Below are positions 51,537-64,000 of a stretch of DNA of 64,000 nucleotides, one piece after another; within the stretch, counting starts at the first letter, position 1; each line of letters starts with the position of its first letter. The DNA lies in the NCBI GenBank assembly GCA_028564675.1, contig JAOVVO010000036.1, positions 1 to 64,000 of the forward strand. Reading direction: 5' to 3'. Position numbers and translations under genes: made by a program. Under the pieces are notes generated by a model. The model saw only the letters and a program-made list of their open reading frames with translations, had not been told where the DNA came from and did not search any database. The DNA comes from Onchocerca lupi. Lineage: Eukaryota; Nematoda; Chromadorea; Rhabditida; Onchocercidae.

Positions 51537-54500
51537 ATGGCAGTGAACGGTTTATATGTCGTTCAGGGTGAAGTCATTGCTGTAGTAGCATTGTTGAAGA
51601 AAGCACACCGTAGCTGGTCTCATCATCAACAACAGATCCATTTGGGCCATTCGTTACTCGATGAAAGCGATCCTTTGTTGAGGAACTTTGCAGATCTGAG
51701 GGATGTTTTCAATTCAGTAAGTGTGTATATATTTAGAAATTTAACTCTGACGAAACCAAATCGCGATTTTGAATATCTTTGAGTTTAAATTGGCGCATGG
51801 AAGATTGCAGTAATAAATTCACTTTTTTTTTTTTTTTTCTATTTTATTCATTCATTATATTTGTACTTTCGCTTACTTCAAGTTACTATCGAAAAAAAAA
51901 CAATGAAAATTATTGGGCGATTAATAGTTGGATGTAATGTTAAAATATATTTTTAAGACGTCTTTCCTTTGTTTTTTTCTTTCATGAATTATTTGTCTTT
52001 TTTTTCTACAAATCACTTTTTTTTTTTGTTATTTTTTCTGGATTATTTGCATTTCATTGCTTAATTATGTACAGAATTCAAAAGATGGAACTCTTCGACA
52101 CTTAGAAAGTCGATTTCACAATTTTATTCCTGAGCTAACTACAATGCTTTTTATGTTTCTTGAATTTTCGAATTTATACATACAATTCTTCAATGTTGCA
52201 GATTCACTATAAATATAATTAAGGTAAACGATTTGTCGGATATGAATCCAGATACATATCTAAGTCCTTTTCTGGATGTAATATGTTCTGATCAAACAAA
52301 TGGTCCAGTAACAGCGCAAGCTTTATCATCCGTTGCCAAATTCCTTAGTTATGGATTGATTGACAGTTCAAGGTTATTTTTTACTTTGCATCCTAATTAA
52401 GTTCAGTTCTCATACATTTTTCCCGAATTTATGATCTCTAGAAAGATTTTTTCACTATTAATTGTTAGATGTTATAAATATTGCAGTATCAAAGCATCAA
52501 ATGCGGTGGAAAATATTGCGAATGCCGTAACGCATGCAAAATTTATTGGTAGTGCCGATAGTGGCAGAGATGAAGTCGTTCTGTTAAAAATTCTTCAGGT
52601 TGTTTGAATTTATGATTTTCTGAGAAAGAATTTCAATCTTTACGTTTCTGATAGCAATGAAGAATTCTGCTGCCAGTATGTTTCATCATAAACGAAAAGT
52701 GATTTGCTTTTCAAGTCTCATCATCTGATATAATGATATGATGATTTTCATTTCAAATGATAAAAAATATGAAAACTTTACTATTGCTGTTTAAATTTTT
52801 AGTTTTGCTTATTTCTCCAGGTGCTACGTACTCTTTTGCTCACACCAGTTGGACGGTTATTGTCTAATGAAAGCGTTTGCGAAATGATGCAAAGCTGCTT
52901 TCGAATTAGTTTTGAACCTGCCTTAAGCGAACTTTTACGCGAAGTTGCTGAAGCTACGTTATCAGATATGACTCAATTATTATTCACAAGGCTACCTACA
53001 TTTCAAGAAGATATTCGTCATCCTTACATTCGAAAATTGGTACGAATTTTCGAACTTTCACCGTTTGTTAAATCTCTTCAGATTCATCGATGTAAATAGC
53101 TTCCTGATGTTACCTAACATAAATATGACTAATATTAGTGTAAAATAACTTTTAAAATTATTTAGTGACATCCGGAATAATTTGTTCATCTCTTTAAATT
53201 TTTTTCACGCTTGTAGGCGCTTGTAGATTTTTCTTTTCAGTCCACTGGTATGTAACCCATGAAAATTTTTGAGGTAAACAGGAAGTAAGTTTTTCACATG
53301 CAGGGTTGTATGCTTGATAATATATGAGCAGTATTAGCCTCCTCTTCGTGATTTCAAAATGGCTTCATACCAATGGATAAAAAAGAATTTGAATTTTATT
53401 CAATTTTTTTTCAAAAATTTCGCTTTTTCAATTTGTGATTATGAATTCTAAATTTAGTTCTATTTTCCAGGTGAAGCGTGCTGTACATATAGCAGGGAAA
53501 AGAAAGAAACGAAAAGTTTACTATGATATTGTAAAAAATGAAAAAGTAGAAAAGAATAGCACTGAAAATGATATTCCAGTATCGCGACAAGTTAGATACA
53601 GTCTCATTCTTTTTTTTTTTTTTTTAATATTTGGAATGTTGGACTGGATATTGTTTTTTTCCATATGATTCTGCAAATTGCTCATTAAATTTTTGAAAAT
53701 TAGTTATCTTTAATGAGAATCGCGACCAAATTTAGTTAAAGAAGGAAGAAGATATGGAGATCATGCAGGAAGAAAATAGCCAGAAAAATGGATGTGGCAT
53801 TGAGTCACCGCAAAACATTGATCAATCAAGTTCGATAGAAATGGTGTCACTTTTGCAAGATAAAGATGATAAAAAGCTCAAAAATGATAAATCTCAAGCC
53901 AGTATTATTGATGAAGAAGAAACAAGTAAATTTTTAAAAAATTCATACAATCGAAATATCTATGCGACATTCTGTATAGACATTTCATCTCTAAGGAAAA
54001 AATACTAAGATGAATGCAGCAATGTATATCATGCTGGAAATAAACCATTACTCTGAGAAATCTAGTTAATCGAAAAATCCCTGAAGTCATATGATATGCT
54101 TTCTTAAGTGGTTTTGTGACTTTTCGAAATCAAGTTCTTGGTTTGATTTCGGATTGGAATTATCAAACTTGACTTTCAGTATCCGTTTTTTTCTTTCTTT
54201 CTCTCTCTCTCTTTTTTTTAAAATTCTTTCTGAAAATCGTTCACAAAAGCAAGTAATGGAATGATTGAATTCCGGGAAGTTTTATTGTATAAAAGGAAGT
54301 AATGGAATGATTGAATTCCGGAAAGTTTTATTGTATTGTTTTCTTTCATTTTGCAGCTGGTACCGGCTGTCACCAGCATTTGATGGAGCTTGAATCTGTA
54401 GAGTGTTATGACAATGCTGTTGCTCGTGAGCAATTTAGAGAACCTTTCGAAGCAGGAAGACTTGATTCAGATGATGGTGTAGTGCCAGATAATGATGATG

Positions 54501-57500
54501 TTAGTTACAGATATTTCGAATTGCTACTTATTTGTAATATTTTAATAAAATATTGAAAATCCATCTGTAAAGTATTTCCTGCTGTCGATTTAAAAATTCT
54601 TTAATTTGTAGAGTTCTGCATTATCCGAGGACGAAAACGACGAGAAAGGACGAATAGTCAGACAAAAAGTAAAAAGTTCTGAAGAAATGGAGAAGACAAT
54701 ATCCAACTTTGAAAAAGTAGTTTATCGCCAATTTTTTGGTGGAAGTTTGTAAGTACGACATGAACCTATAAAAAGGACTAAGATTATTTCATTTTAGGAA
54801 AACTTTATGATAAATGATGAAAAATCACTACCATGCACGGATACAGTTGCTTCAAACCCAACCGCTCATATACCATACGGTATTCCATGTGTCCGAGAAC
54901 TACTCAGGTCAGTAAATAAAGGAATAATTAATGATTGTTAGTTTGGATTGTGAAAATTCTAATTGCAAGAGCCAAACGCATGTTTCTTGATAAAATCAAA
55001 TATAAAAATTAAATCAGACAAACTAAACCAACAAGTGTCTTACAACATACCAAACTGGAATTGAGAAGAAATTGCGGTTGAATTATTTAAACAAAAATCA
55101 GGCGAAGTATTTTTATTATCACAAAATCCTCATTTATGGCATACATTTTTAGCGGATTGTTTGGTCATTGCCAATTTTTTGGAACTTTAATTAAGTCTTT
55201 GTTAATGAAGCAATAGAAATGTAACATCGGCGTGAATTTTGCAATGATTTTAAAGCTCGAAGTTTTTTACAGGTTTTTAATTGCTCTAATTAATCCGCTG
55301 GATCGTGCCAATACGGAATCAATGATTTTGATGGCATTAAATTTACTCACTGTTGCATTGGAAGCTGGCGCCGATCATGTTCGCAATTTTTCGTTGCTGA
55401 TGCCACTAGTGAAAGATGAACTTTGTCGTGCGCTATTGCAAGTATTACTTAACATCTTCAAATTTGAATAGCTGTAATCATAATTCAAGAATTGAAAGCA
55501 TAAATGACCATTAATTACTATGCACAATTTTCTGTAATAAAAGTTGCTATGAACAAACCATTTATTCATATTTGTAATACTATTCAATCACACGTAGTAT
55601 GGTATTCATCGAAATTTCGTTAATAGATCTTTAAATTATATGTTGTGATAGATTTAAAAATAAATGCTATTGTTTGGGATTGTCAGATTCGTTTTTAGCT
55701 TTTGGATACCGAAAAATTACCAGTGTTCGCCGCGACGAATCGTGTCTGCTTTCTCTTGTTTGAAGGTCTTCGCTCGGATTTAAAATTCCAACTTGAAATG
55801 TATTTCCTAAAATTACGATCAATTGTAACTAGTGAGCAGGTATTATATGTACTTTATATTCGTTCTGATCATTTTGAAGTTTTCCATTCTTTATGGAAAA
55901 TTGATATATAAAAAAATCATTATATTTCAGTTCGATGATTTAAATATATAAATCAAATTTTTCTGCATTTCAGACTCGTATTAGTTATGAGCAGAAAGAA
56001 ATGGCGCTGGAAAGTATTGTGCAGTTGTGGCGTATAGCAGGACTAGTTACTGAAATATATTTGAATTATGATTGTGATTTATATTGCTCAAATCTTTTTG
56101 AAGATTTAACTAAGGTAAATATTTGCATTTTTCATTTAATTTATTTCTTGAATTCATTCATTTTATCGTATAGTGGGGAATTCCGAAATTTCAAATACGA
56201 AAGATAAAATTTTATTTTTGTTATTTTAAGCTTCTTCTTGAAAATGCTTTTCCTGTTCTGGGCCTACGTTCTATCAATTTATTATCGCTAGATGGTTTGC
56301 TGACTGTAATTGATACGATTGATAATAACTGTGTGTATAGACAGGCTGGTGGTATTCATCAGAAAGCCGCTATTTCAGCGTAGGTTCAGTTTATTATGCA
56401 AATTCTGAAATTATTGATATTTTTTAATATAGATTTATCATTTCTATTTTTCACCCATTTTTCTGAACTATTATGGAATTTTTAGTTCGATGCCCGCGCA
56501 GTTACATTTACCAGCTGTTAGTGGATATGCTTTTGGTAGACAAAGTGCAATCGACGAAACTTTGTGTAGGTTATCAGAATAAACATTACAGTGATATACA
56601 TATATCAAAAGATTAGTAAAATCGGGGGGAAAGTATCTAATAAATTGTTTATTTTTGATTTGCAAGTCAGATATAATGATGTATCTTATATAATTTTTAA
56701 AGATGGTTATCCAGTCGTGACAAGTCAAATTTTTTTAGATTGAACAAGCTTGGTTTTGTCGTGAAATAGTTTTGAGAAAATTATGGATAGGTTAATAAAT
56801 TTCTCTGAATTTTTATTGGGAAAATTTTTATTTTTTAAATTCACTTTTTTGAATCTTTGACAAATGATCCCTTCCAACATGGCAATTTTTTTTAAGCAGT
56901 TGCTGCGATGGAGAAAACAGCACTTTTTGAAGCATTCTTACCTTCTACTGCATTACACGCAAATCGGATGGCTCCGTCGTCTTCTCTCCCATCAATTATA
57001 GAAGTTATTGAAAGGAAAAAGAAAAAGCGAATTATTACGGAAGCCACTGAATTTTTCAATCAAGATCCCAAAAAAGGTTCTTGAATTAATAAAGAAAGTC
57101 TAAAATGTTGAATTAAAATCAAGCAATTGGAAAAATATGTAACTAGAAATTTTTATAGGAATTGAATTTCTCAAAGAGAAGAAAATTTTAAAATCACCGC
57201 TGGATCCTGTAGATGTCGTAGCATGGCTAAAAGAAAATCCACGCCTCGATAAAAAGCGGATTGCTGATTACATCTGCAGGTATTTTATGCATTAAGATTT
57301 TAATACATATTTGCTTAAGTTTGGTATATCTATGAAACAGATCATTAAATTAATTTGCTGATAGTACCCATCAAACTGATCAGCAGTGTCTCCTATTCTT
57401 GAAGTTTATATTGCTGATTGTTTTCGAGATTAAAGAAAGGGAAATTAGATGGAAGAGAAAAGTAATTCAAAAAATATGGTATGTAATAAAATTTCTAATT

Positions 57501-60500
57501 TCCATTAAATAACAGATGTAAAACTTTTTAAATTACTGTTGTATACGTAAACTGCAGCCGAAAAAATACCGCTGTATTGGATGCATTTGTGCGATCATTT
57601 CCATTTGAAAATATTCGTCTAGATGACGCTTTGCGTATGTTCTTGGAAACATTTCGACTACCTGGGGAAGCTGCAGAAATCTCAATGGTAATGCAGCATT
57701 TTGCAGGTTAGTAAATGATGCTTAATGTTTACTAAAGCCATAAATTCATTTTAAAATTTGAATATATTTGTAAATATTTATAAACAGCACATTTTTTGAT
57801 AAAAAATTTTTCAAGTTCGAGCTACTTCGAATTGATTTTTCATTAAATAAATTTTTAGCTTCGTAAATTCTAGAGTCAGTGAATAAAGTTCAAACTCTGT
57901 ACACTTTATTAGATTTTTTGAACTGTGTTTTATAAGCACGCCATTTTATAAGATTAATTTGACATGCATTTATAAGATCTTCAGTTATACCAAAATTATT
58001 TTTTTCAGATCATCATTCTTCAGTATTGTACTGTTTGCTGAAACTTTTGATCAATATAGGAAATTATGGCTAAAATTACTAGCATTATTATTATCTTTTA
58101 TTGTTTTCTTGCCATTGCTTTTCGTTTTCACCTTTTTTTAAATGTTCAGATCACTGGTATATTGCAAACGGTAAACCCTTTAATCACGTTGATGCAGCTT
58201 TCACGTTAGCTTATGCTGTTATTATGCTCAATACTGATCAACACAATCCACAGGTATTTTTCATACTAGTTAGATCCGGCTGCGCTTCGCATGGCTCTAT
58301 ATAGATAAAAATTAATTGTTTGTCTGTTCAAAAGCTTAAATCTCCGAAGATTCTTAAACACTTGCCAATTTGAACGCAACTTTGTATCAAAATTTCAAAC
58401 CAATCGGTGATAAGATTGAAATGTTGTGTAAAAATGAACAATGCAGAAAGTAGGCTTAATCAATAAATTCAGTTCGCTCACTTAATTTTACCTTTCACAT
58501 GTGTGACAGCTAAAAAAAAGTAGGCATATCTATATAGAAAAACACGCCTATTCGAATGCAACGTTGTATCAAATTTTCAAATCGATCGGTCAAATCGACT
58601 TGGAATATTGTATAGAAATGAACAACGAACATTTGCACTTTTATTTATGTAGATTCCGTTTATTTTGAAATTTTTTTGAAAAATTAAAAAAAGACATGTA
58701 AGTTTAAACCCCGATGTATTTGATCATTTGTTTGAAATTATTTGTAATGCTTTAAGAATTATATAAAATATGTAAATGAAGTGAAATATGGTTTCAGGTG
58801 CGGAGAAATCAGCGGCCAATGCAAGCGGAATGTTTCAAACGGAATTTATCAGGTACCAACGGTGGCCAAGACTTCGATCCTGCAATGTTGGATGAAATGT
58901 ATAATGCTATCAGGCAAGCAGTGAAAGTACTTGAGTTGAAAATTTGGATAGAAGTAAAAACTGAATCTTCTGTAGGATATAAACTGTGATCTGTTTGACA
59001 TTGGTGGGTGGTATACAATCTTGAAAGCTTTTTCAGAAATGAGGAAATTGTGATGCCTGCTGAGCAAGTTGGAATTGTAAAGGAAAATTATTTATGGAAG
59101 GTAAATTTCCGCAGTTGATATGATAAATAAGTTTACATTAAAGAGTACTGTTAAGAAATGATAGGAACAAAGAGGATTTAAAAGGTATCTAAATTATTTT
59201 TAATGCTCAGGATAGAAGAAAATTAAGTTTGAGAAAAATTAAGAAAGCCGTGCTTGAACGTTCTAAATGCAAAGCATGATAGTGGTGGTAAAAAAGAGAA
59301 AACAACATTTCAATTTTTATCTTTGGAATCAATGGATTGAATTTTTTAGGTCTTATTACGACGTGGTGAGACGAAGGAAGGTGAATTCATCCATGTGCCT
59401 GCGGGGTGGAATGATCATGATTTGTTCGGTATTATTTGGGGTCCTGCTTCCGCGGCATTATCATTTGTATTTGACAAAAGTGGAAGAGACACCATTTTAC
59501 AAGTATGTATAATTAATAGGCATGGATTTCTTATTCTTGTCGTTTAATTCGAAAAATTAGATAAATTCAAGGAAGTCATCTGAGTCAACATTTCAGAAAG
59601 TATTGAATGGATATCGCAAATGTGCATCCATTGCTGCGCATTATGGAATGAGTGATGTTTTCGACAATTTAATTATTCATTTATGCAAATTTTCTACTTT
59701 GATGTCCACAAATGAAGGTAAACAGTTTGCCAAAAATGTCTTTTTGAAGAAAGAATTAGTTGCAAGACTCGAAGGGGAAGAAATTGGAAGAGTGAGCATG
59801 AGAATTTTGAGAATTTCCAGCATACATTAGCAATGGTTTATTGTTACGATTTGTAGATAATCCAGAGCAGAATTTGGAAATTCAGCAAAATGGAGTTCTA
59901 AATGAAAATTTTAATCAAAGTGCGGAACAGATTGCAATTGCCTTCGGTGAAAATGGAAAAGCACAAATGGCTGCAAGAGTTATGTTCCAACTGGTTCATG
60001 CTCATGGTGACATTCTTCGAGAGGTATAATCTGGTTCATTTCGTACATGATTTTGTATTTTCCGTAAGCATTTGCTATAGCAAAAATATTTCTTTAATAT
60101 TTGATCTTTATTGAATTATAGGGCTGGAAAAATGTGCTGGATAGTATTTTACGCTTATTTTATGCCCGCTTATTGCCGACTGCAATAACGGAAGTTGAGG
60201 ACTTTGTAGATAATAAAGGATGGGTTTCAATACAGCGAGCACCGCCACCGTAAGTTCTGATATGTATATCATAAATATAGCGAAAGCGATTTTATTGAAT
60301 TTTTTAGGCCATTTGATTAATTGATTTACTCATCTTTCTTTTATGAAGTTTTGCAGAAAATTACTGACAAATCGGAACGATTCTGGTCTGCTTAGCTGGC
60401 TTGGACTTGGCTCGAATTATGATAACAAGGAATCTACACCAACTGCTGATCAGCAGCAACTTATCAAAGTAAATTTCTGTTTGCTTTTATTTCTTCTTCC

Positions 60501-63500
60501 AAGTTTTAAATCGTTTCGGATATATAGGAAGTATTTTTCGACTCGCAAAACTTTGAAATCAAAAGTCATATTGGAAATTACTCAAATAAAAAATTGCCTG
60601 TAGATAGCTCAAGAAGTGGTAGCCGAATGTCATCCGGAGCAGCTCATCATTGATGGCAAATATCTCACTTCATCCTCACTTTCTGAGCTCATTAGTACAA
60701 TTATTCAAGTATCCACAAATATTGCTCACACTGAAATGGATAAGGGTGAACCTATGGCAAGGAAGTTGAAAGAACAAGTTAGCGTTTCGAATCTAATATT
60801 TTGGGGTTTCTTAACCTTTATTTCATGTTTCTGGGATTTTTAGTTTTAATTAAATTCTCAAGAACTTTGTAAACGGAAGTCATTATAGTTTGTTATTAAT
60901 TTTAACCACTAAATTCGGAATATTTCTAATTTTTTTTTTATTTAAGATTAAAAATAAATCTTTTAACTTTTATCTCATTCCATAGTCTCCATGCGTGCAA
61001 CTACCAGAGTATTGTTTTCAGGAAGAGGATGCACTTGTTCTTTATTTGGAAATGATGGTTAGCATAGCACTGGAAAACAAAGATCGCTTGTCGCAAATAT
61101 GGACTCCAATCAAGCAACATTTACAGTGGCTTATGAGTAATTTTGGTCAGAATCCGTTGATTGTAGAGAGAGCTGTCGTTGGCTTATTAAGGATTGCGAA
61201 CAGGAATTTGTACCATCTTAAAGATGATATCGCTGATGAAGTGCTTCAGTTTTTAGGGATTTTATTGGTTCGTCCTTATGGCTTTATCTCGAAATTGTAC
61301 AATCAAATCAAATTATCCATCTAGTATTGAAAATCAATGCATATGATCTGTAACTTGGTTACTTTCTTTTCAGAAATTGCCGCCTCCAGCTATGTTCATG
61401 TTTTCTCGACAAATTGCTTATGGATTGCATGAATTGCTGCGCACAAATGCTGCAAATGTACATCGGCACGAACATTGGACAGTTCTTTTTAGATTAATGG
61501 AAGCTGCAGGAGCTGGTGTTTATCCGGATGATTTCAATACGCAGCTTGATGTCGTAAGTTATTAATTGTGACTTTTTTATTTTTTATTCGGATTTTCAAG
61601 TATTTTACTTATCATAATTCTAAAAGAATCTGAATTATTATTGATCTGTTCAAGGTATCTTGTTCATAGCATCACTACTCCTAATATTAATTGTAATTTG
61701 TCGTTTATCTAGTACATGACTTACTTTCCTCATGTAAACTAGGATAAAAGATTAATAAGTTTCTTAGGAATTGCAGCCTGTATTATCTGAAAGGAAATTG
61801 AAAATCTTAAATCGACAAGTGCACAGCGATACGGAACCAAGTCTAAATCGTTCTCGAATTGATAACATTAGTGAGACAATCTCTGCTGACAGAGGTTATA
61901 CATCTGACGTTGTTCAAGGTGTATATTATGCTTCGCATTTTTTGCTTAATGTTTATCATCCGTTTTTATTCTTCATCATTCGCTTTGCTTGTAAAGTAGA
62001 ATTCCGTGAAGAAAAATATTTTTATAAAACTTGTTGGATGTTATTTTACAGAATCAGTATCATCCTTTTCAACTCTTACGGAACATATTGATAGTGCAGT
62101 ATCATTATTGAAAGAAACAAGCTCTGAATGGGTACATGTTGATCACAAAGATGGTATGTTTTAATTATAAATTAATGTTTTTCCCCCTTGCATTTCAATC
62201 TTTTTGGGAAGAAAATGATGAAGAAGAGAAAAAGACGAAGAGAATTGTCATTATTCATCGGAATTGTCAATTTATGGAACATAGTGTGTTTTTGCATGGG
62301 ATAATTGCTATTATTTACTGTGTTTTATTAATGTAAAGAGAAAATTAGTTGACATTATATCCATTCTCTTTTTTTTTTCTCCCAATCTTTATTCGAGGAA
62401 CAAGCATGCCATAGAATAATAGAGATTTTGAAGTGCAGTGTGTTTCAGCAGCACTTGCTGCGCAGCAGCAACAGCTCCAGCTTAGGCCTGAAAAGCAGAA
62501 TCTGTATTCCAATGTTTTTGATCGTGGTACTGTTGTGCTGCGCACTAATCTCATCAGGTTCGTTTTCAGGATTTCATATTGTTTCATTAACCGTACAAAT
62601 GTAGCTCGGCAACTCTACGAAAGCACTTCAGTAACTTCAAGTATTGTATTATTTATTTGTTTATTTAAATTTAAAGGATAAATTATTTTATTTTAGACAC
62701 GATCCTTTGGCTTTTCTCAAAGTGGGAGAAACGCTAGCATTTCTGGCACGAGATACAGCTCATATAACCCCAGACAATTTTGATTCCTGTATAGAATGTC
62801 TGCGATCATATACAGAAGCTAGTCTGGATGGTGGAAGGTATGGTATATTTCATTCCTACTTTTATCGTGTGTAGTTTGAGATTTAGGCGCGAAATTTATA
62901 TATTTGTTTGAGATTATTTTATAATTCGAAGTTCAGAAAAATTTCAAGTGCTATAGATATGCTGCTGGTCCACTCAGTGGTGATGCTCAAAGTCAATTGC
63001 GAAGTGTTTTAAAGGACGAGAAGTCAAAATATAGTGCTAAGCAAGGTCATCTTTTTGTTAAACATTATAATGTTATGAGTGAATGCTTTACTTTGATGGA
63101 AATTTATTTGTTTTTTTTTAGGTGAAAAATTGCAAATTATATTTACATGTTTTATCTTTTTTTTTTTTTTTTTGAGGTGAAAAATTGTTTTTGTTTTTTT
63201 TTAGGTGAAAAATCTGTTTTTTTTAGGTGAAAAATTGCAAATTATATTTACATTGTAGATAAAAGCAACCACAGACACATGTCTTTGAATGCCAGAAATA
63301 ACTACGTGGAAGAAGAAATGTTATCACAAGCTGAGCCGCAGAAATTGTCAGCAAGCTATCAGCAGGTCATAGTTTTCAGTTCGCTTTAAACATTTTGAAA
63401 CGGAAACTTGATCCATTTTATTTCTTTTATTTATCTCTTTTTTTCGACAAGAGCATATTTACTGGCACAAGTGTTTCTGATAGCTAAAAAATTCATAAAT

Positions 63501-64000
63501 GCTGCGGCTCTCCTTTTTAAAAATAAAATAAATGATATAAGTCGCTCTTTTGTCCTCTTCATAATATTCAGTGGATGTATTGCTTCTTTTTTTTTTGCAG
63601 GTTGCTTTACAGATACTTAACTTATGTTACACATTGCATGTGAACGGTGCTAAAATATACCGCAGTTGGGCTGATGGCGGAGCTGAAGTGAATTTTATCT
63701 ACCTTTTTTTATAGCCGATATTGATTGAATACCTGCTTATTGAATTATTTTACTTATTCAAATTATACATTGAACAAAATGCCACTTTTCAATTGATGCA
63801 TTTGTATTTCAGATTGACGCGAGTTTAGTAGCTCTGTGGAATCATTGTTGGCGACCACTTTTACAGTGTATAGCTCGTCTCTGCTGCGACTGTAGGCGGC
63901 AAGTACGAACGCAAGCGCTTAATTATCTTGGGGTAAATTTGATTCCATATTTTAATCATCTATAAATTTTAAGCACTAATTTGTCTCCAAATTTTTATAG
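51537..64000 (+). CDS. gbf-1: GBF1, large Golgi ARF-GEF (partial, C-terminus beyond window)
   Basis: GBF1 exchanges GDP for GTP on ARF1-class GTPases at the early Golgi and ER-Golgi intermediate compartment, which allows COPI coat assembly. The 36 exons read in phase for 1,656 codons (human GBF1 has about 1,860). The N-terminal DCB domain spans about residues 1-215 and includes RTLLLTPVG and ESVCEMMQSCFRI. After a charged, poorly conserved linker, the HUS domain covers about 407-642, with the HUS box NYDCD at 577-581. The Sec7 domain is at about 729-913: the catalytic glutamate finger is E806 in FRLPGEA (bases 57667-57669), and YAVIMLNTDQHN is intact. HDS regions follow, with HGDILREGWKNVLDSILRLF, AYGLHELLRTNAANVH and DTAHITPDNF. 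M844 in the VIML segment corresponds to the methionine linked to brefeldin A sensitivity in human GBF1 (inference). The window ends in TTTTTATAG, apparently the acceptor of the next exon. Confidence 0.95.
54252..54336. repeat. 39-bp tandem duplication in a gbf-1 intron
   Basis: Two 39-base copies (54252-54290 and 54298-54336) differ at one base and have a 46-base period. They lie just upstream of the acceptor of exon 7 (54357). The high identity suggests a recent duplication; it should be checked against reads, since assemblers can also create such copies. Confidence 0.9.
58356..58625. repeat. two diverged copies of an ~85-bp repeat in a Sec7-domain intron
   Basis: Copies at 58356-58440 and 58541-58625 share blocks such as ACACxxGCCxATTxGAAxGC, TTGTATCAAA and ATCGGT, and both end near GAACAA; identity is about 70% by eye. 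Just before the first copy, 58268-58300 is unusually GC-rich for this window (CCGGCTGCGCTTCGC) and is followed by TGTTTGTCTGTTC. The pair looks like fragments of an interspersed repeat inserted in the gbf-1 intron. The family is not identified. Confidence 0.65.
58914..59036 (+). other. gbf-1: GC-AG intron within the gbf-1 Sec7 domain
   Basis: Exon 19 ends in AG and is followed by GCAAGC, not GT; exon 20 starts after TTTTTCAG. Joining at this GC site restores the conserved run NAIRNEEIVMPAEQ, exactly as in human GBF1 (HAIKNEEIVMPEEQ), and keeps phase 2. No GT nearby gives the same product. GC donors are a known rare class with otherwise strong consensus, as here (AG|GCAAG). Confidence 0.85.
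63107..63256. repeat. degenerate repeats of an acceptor-like unit in a gbf-1 intron
   Basis: The unit poly-T followed by AGGTGAAAAAT occurs four times (near 63120, 63174, 63203 and 63225). The first and last copies extend through TGCAAATTATATTTACAT. The last copy leads straight into the real acceptor (AG at 63257-63258). The poly-T plus TAG parts resemble 3' splice sites, so these may be decoy acceptors created by duplication. Confidence 0.75.

Larger units (their letters stand above)
51537..63932 (+). other. gbf-1: exon map of gbf-1
   Basis: Exons: 51537-51716, 52224-52372, 52487-52598, 52821-53039, 53471-53590, 53736-53925, 54357-54499, 54612-54716, 54798-54907, 55273-55441, 55699-55839, 55974-56114, 56231-56379, 56486-56565, 56900-57076, 57159-57279, 57558-57706, 58150-58253, 58798-58913, 59037-59100, 59350-59502, 59597-59717, 59857-60023, 60122-60249, 60357-60468, 60604-60777, 60986-61267, 61374-61553, 61777-61918, 62052-62153, 62434-62557, 62697-62837, 62957-63045, 63259-63365, 63601-63687, 63813-63932. 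Phase is kept at every junction. All introns are GT-AG except the one after 58913, which begins with GC. Confidence 0.85.

Noticed and set aside
1..64000. CRISPR arrays, rRNA genes, spliced-leader RNA genes, viral or transposase genes
   Set aside because: Scanned by eye on both strands; no array, rRNA-like block, spliced-leader sequence or recognisable transposase or viral protein was seen.

Overview
The window is nuclear DNA from a nematode, most likely a filarial or related clade III species. It is strongly AT-rich, with short exons (mostly 60-280 bp), introns of about 100-500 bp with TTTCAG-type acceptors, and recognisable animal genes. The first ~317 bases are an exception: the end of an Illumina adapter, a G-rich stretch, then T-rich mitochondrial sequence (a probable tRNA-Thr and the 5' part of nad4). 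This end of the contig therefore looks chimeric.

Layout, left to right: (1) 435-4419, minus: TAF2, a TFIID subunit, with 12 exons encoding the first ~492 residues; the rest lies beyond the contig break. (2) 6844-37648, minus: a very large cadherin of 50 exons and about 2,814 residues, with a signal peptide, about 25 cadherin repeats, one membrane span, a ~188-residue cytoplasmic tail, and no EGF or laminin-G domains. It is most like Dachsous/CDH-1. (3) 24465-29311, plus: a complete OSCP1 homologue (9 exons, 391 residues) nested on the opposite strand in the 7.9-kb cadherin intron. (4) 43503-45221, plus: a 4-exon gene for an unrecognised 249-residue protein. (5) 48631-49535, plus: a mitochondrial inner membrane protease subunit 1 homologue (IMMP1L/Imp1; 2 exons, 160 residues) with an intact Ser/Lys dyad. 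(6) 51537 to the window end, plus: GBF1, the large Golgi ARF guanine-nucleotide exchange factor; 36 exons and 1,656 codons are present, including a complete Sec7 domain.

Exon boundaries were set by hand from GT/AG signals, frame continuity and similarity to the known families. In the five recognised genes reading phase is maintained across every junction, which is the main support for the models; single boundaries could still be off by a few bases. The genes serve unrelated housekeeping or adhesion roles (transcription initiation, planar polarity/adhesion, mitochondrial protein maturation, Golgi traffic), and no shared pathway is evident. The remaining intergenic stretches are AT-rich and contain no gene I can support. 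They and the introns hold several hairpins and small repeats, the most striking being a ~90-bp near-perfect inverted repeat in an OSCP1 intron.

I found no new multi-gene system. The points most worth a second look are the chimeric contig end, the nested OSCP1 gene, the alternating loss of calcium-binding linkers in the cadherin, the GC-AG intron inside the GBF1 Sec7 domain, and the unrecognised 249-residue gene.
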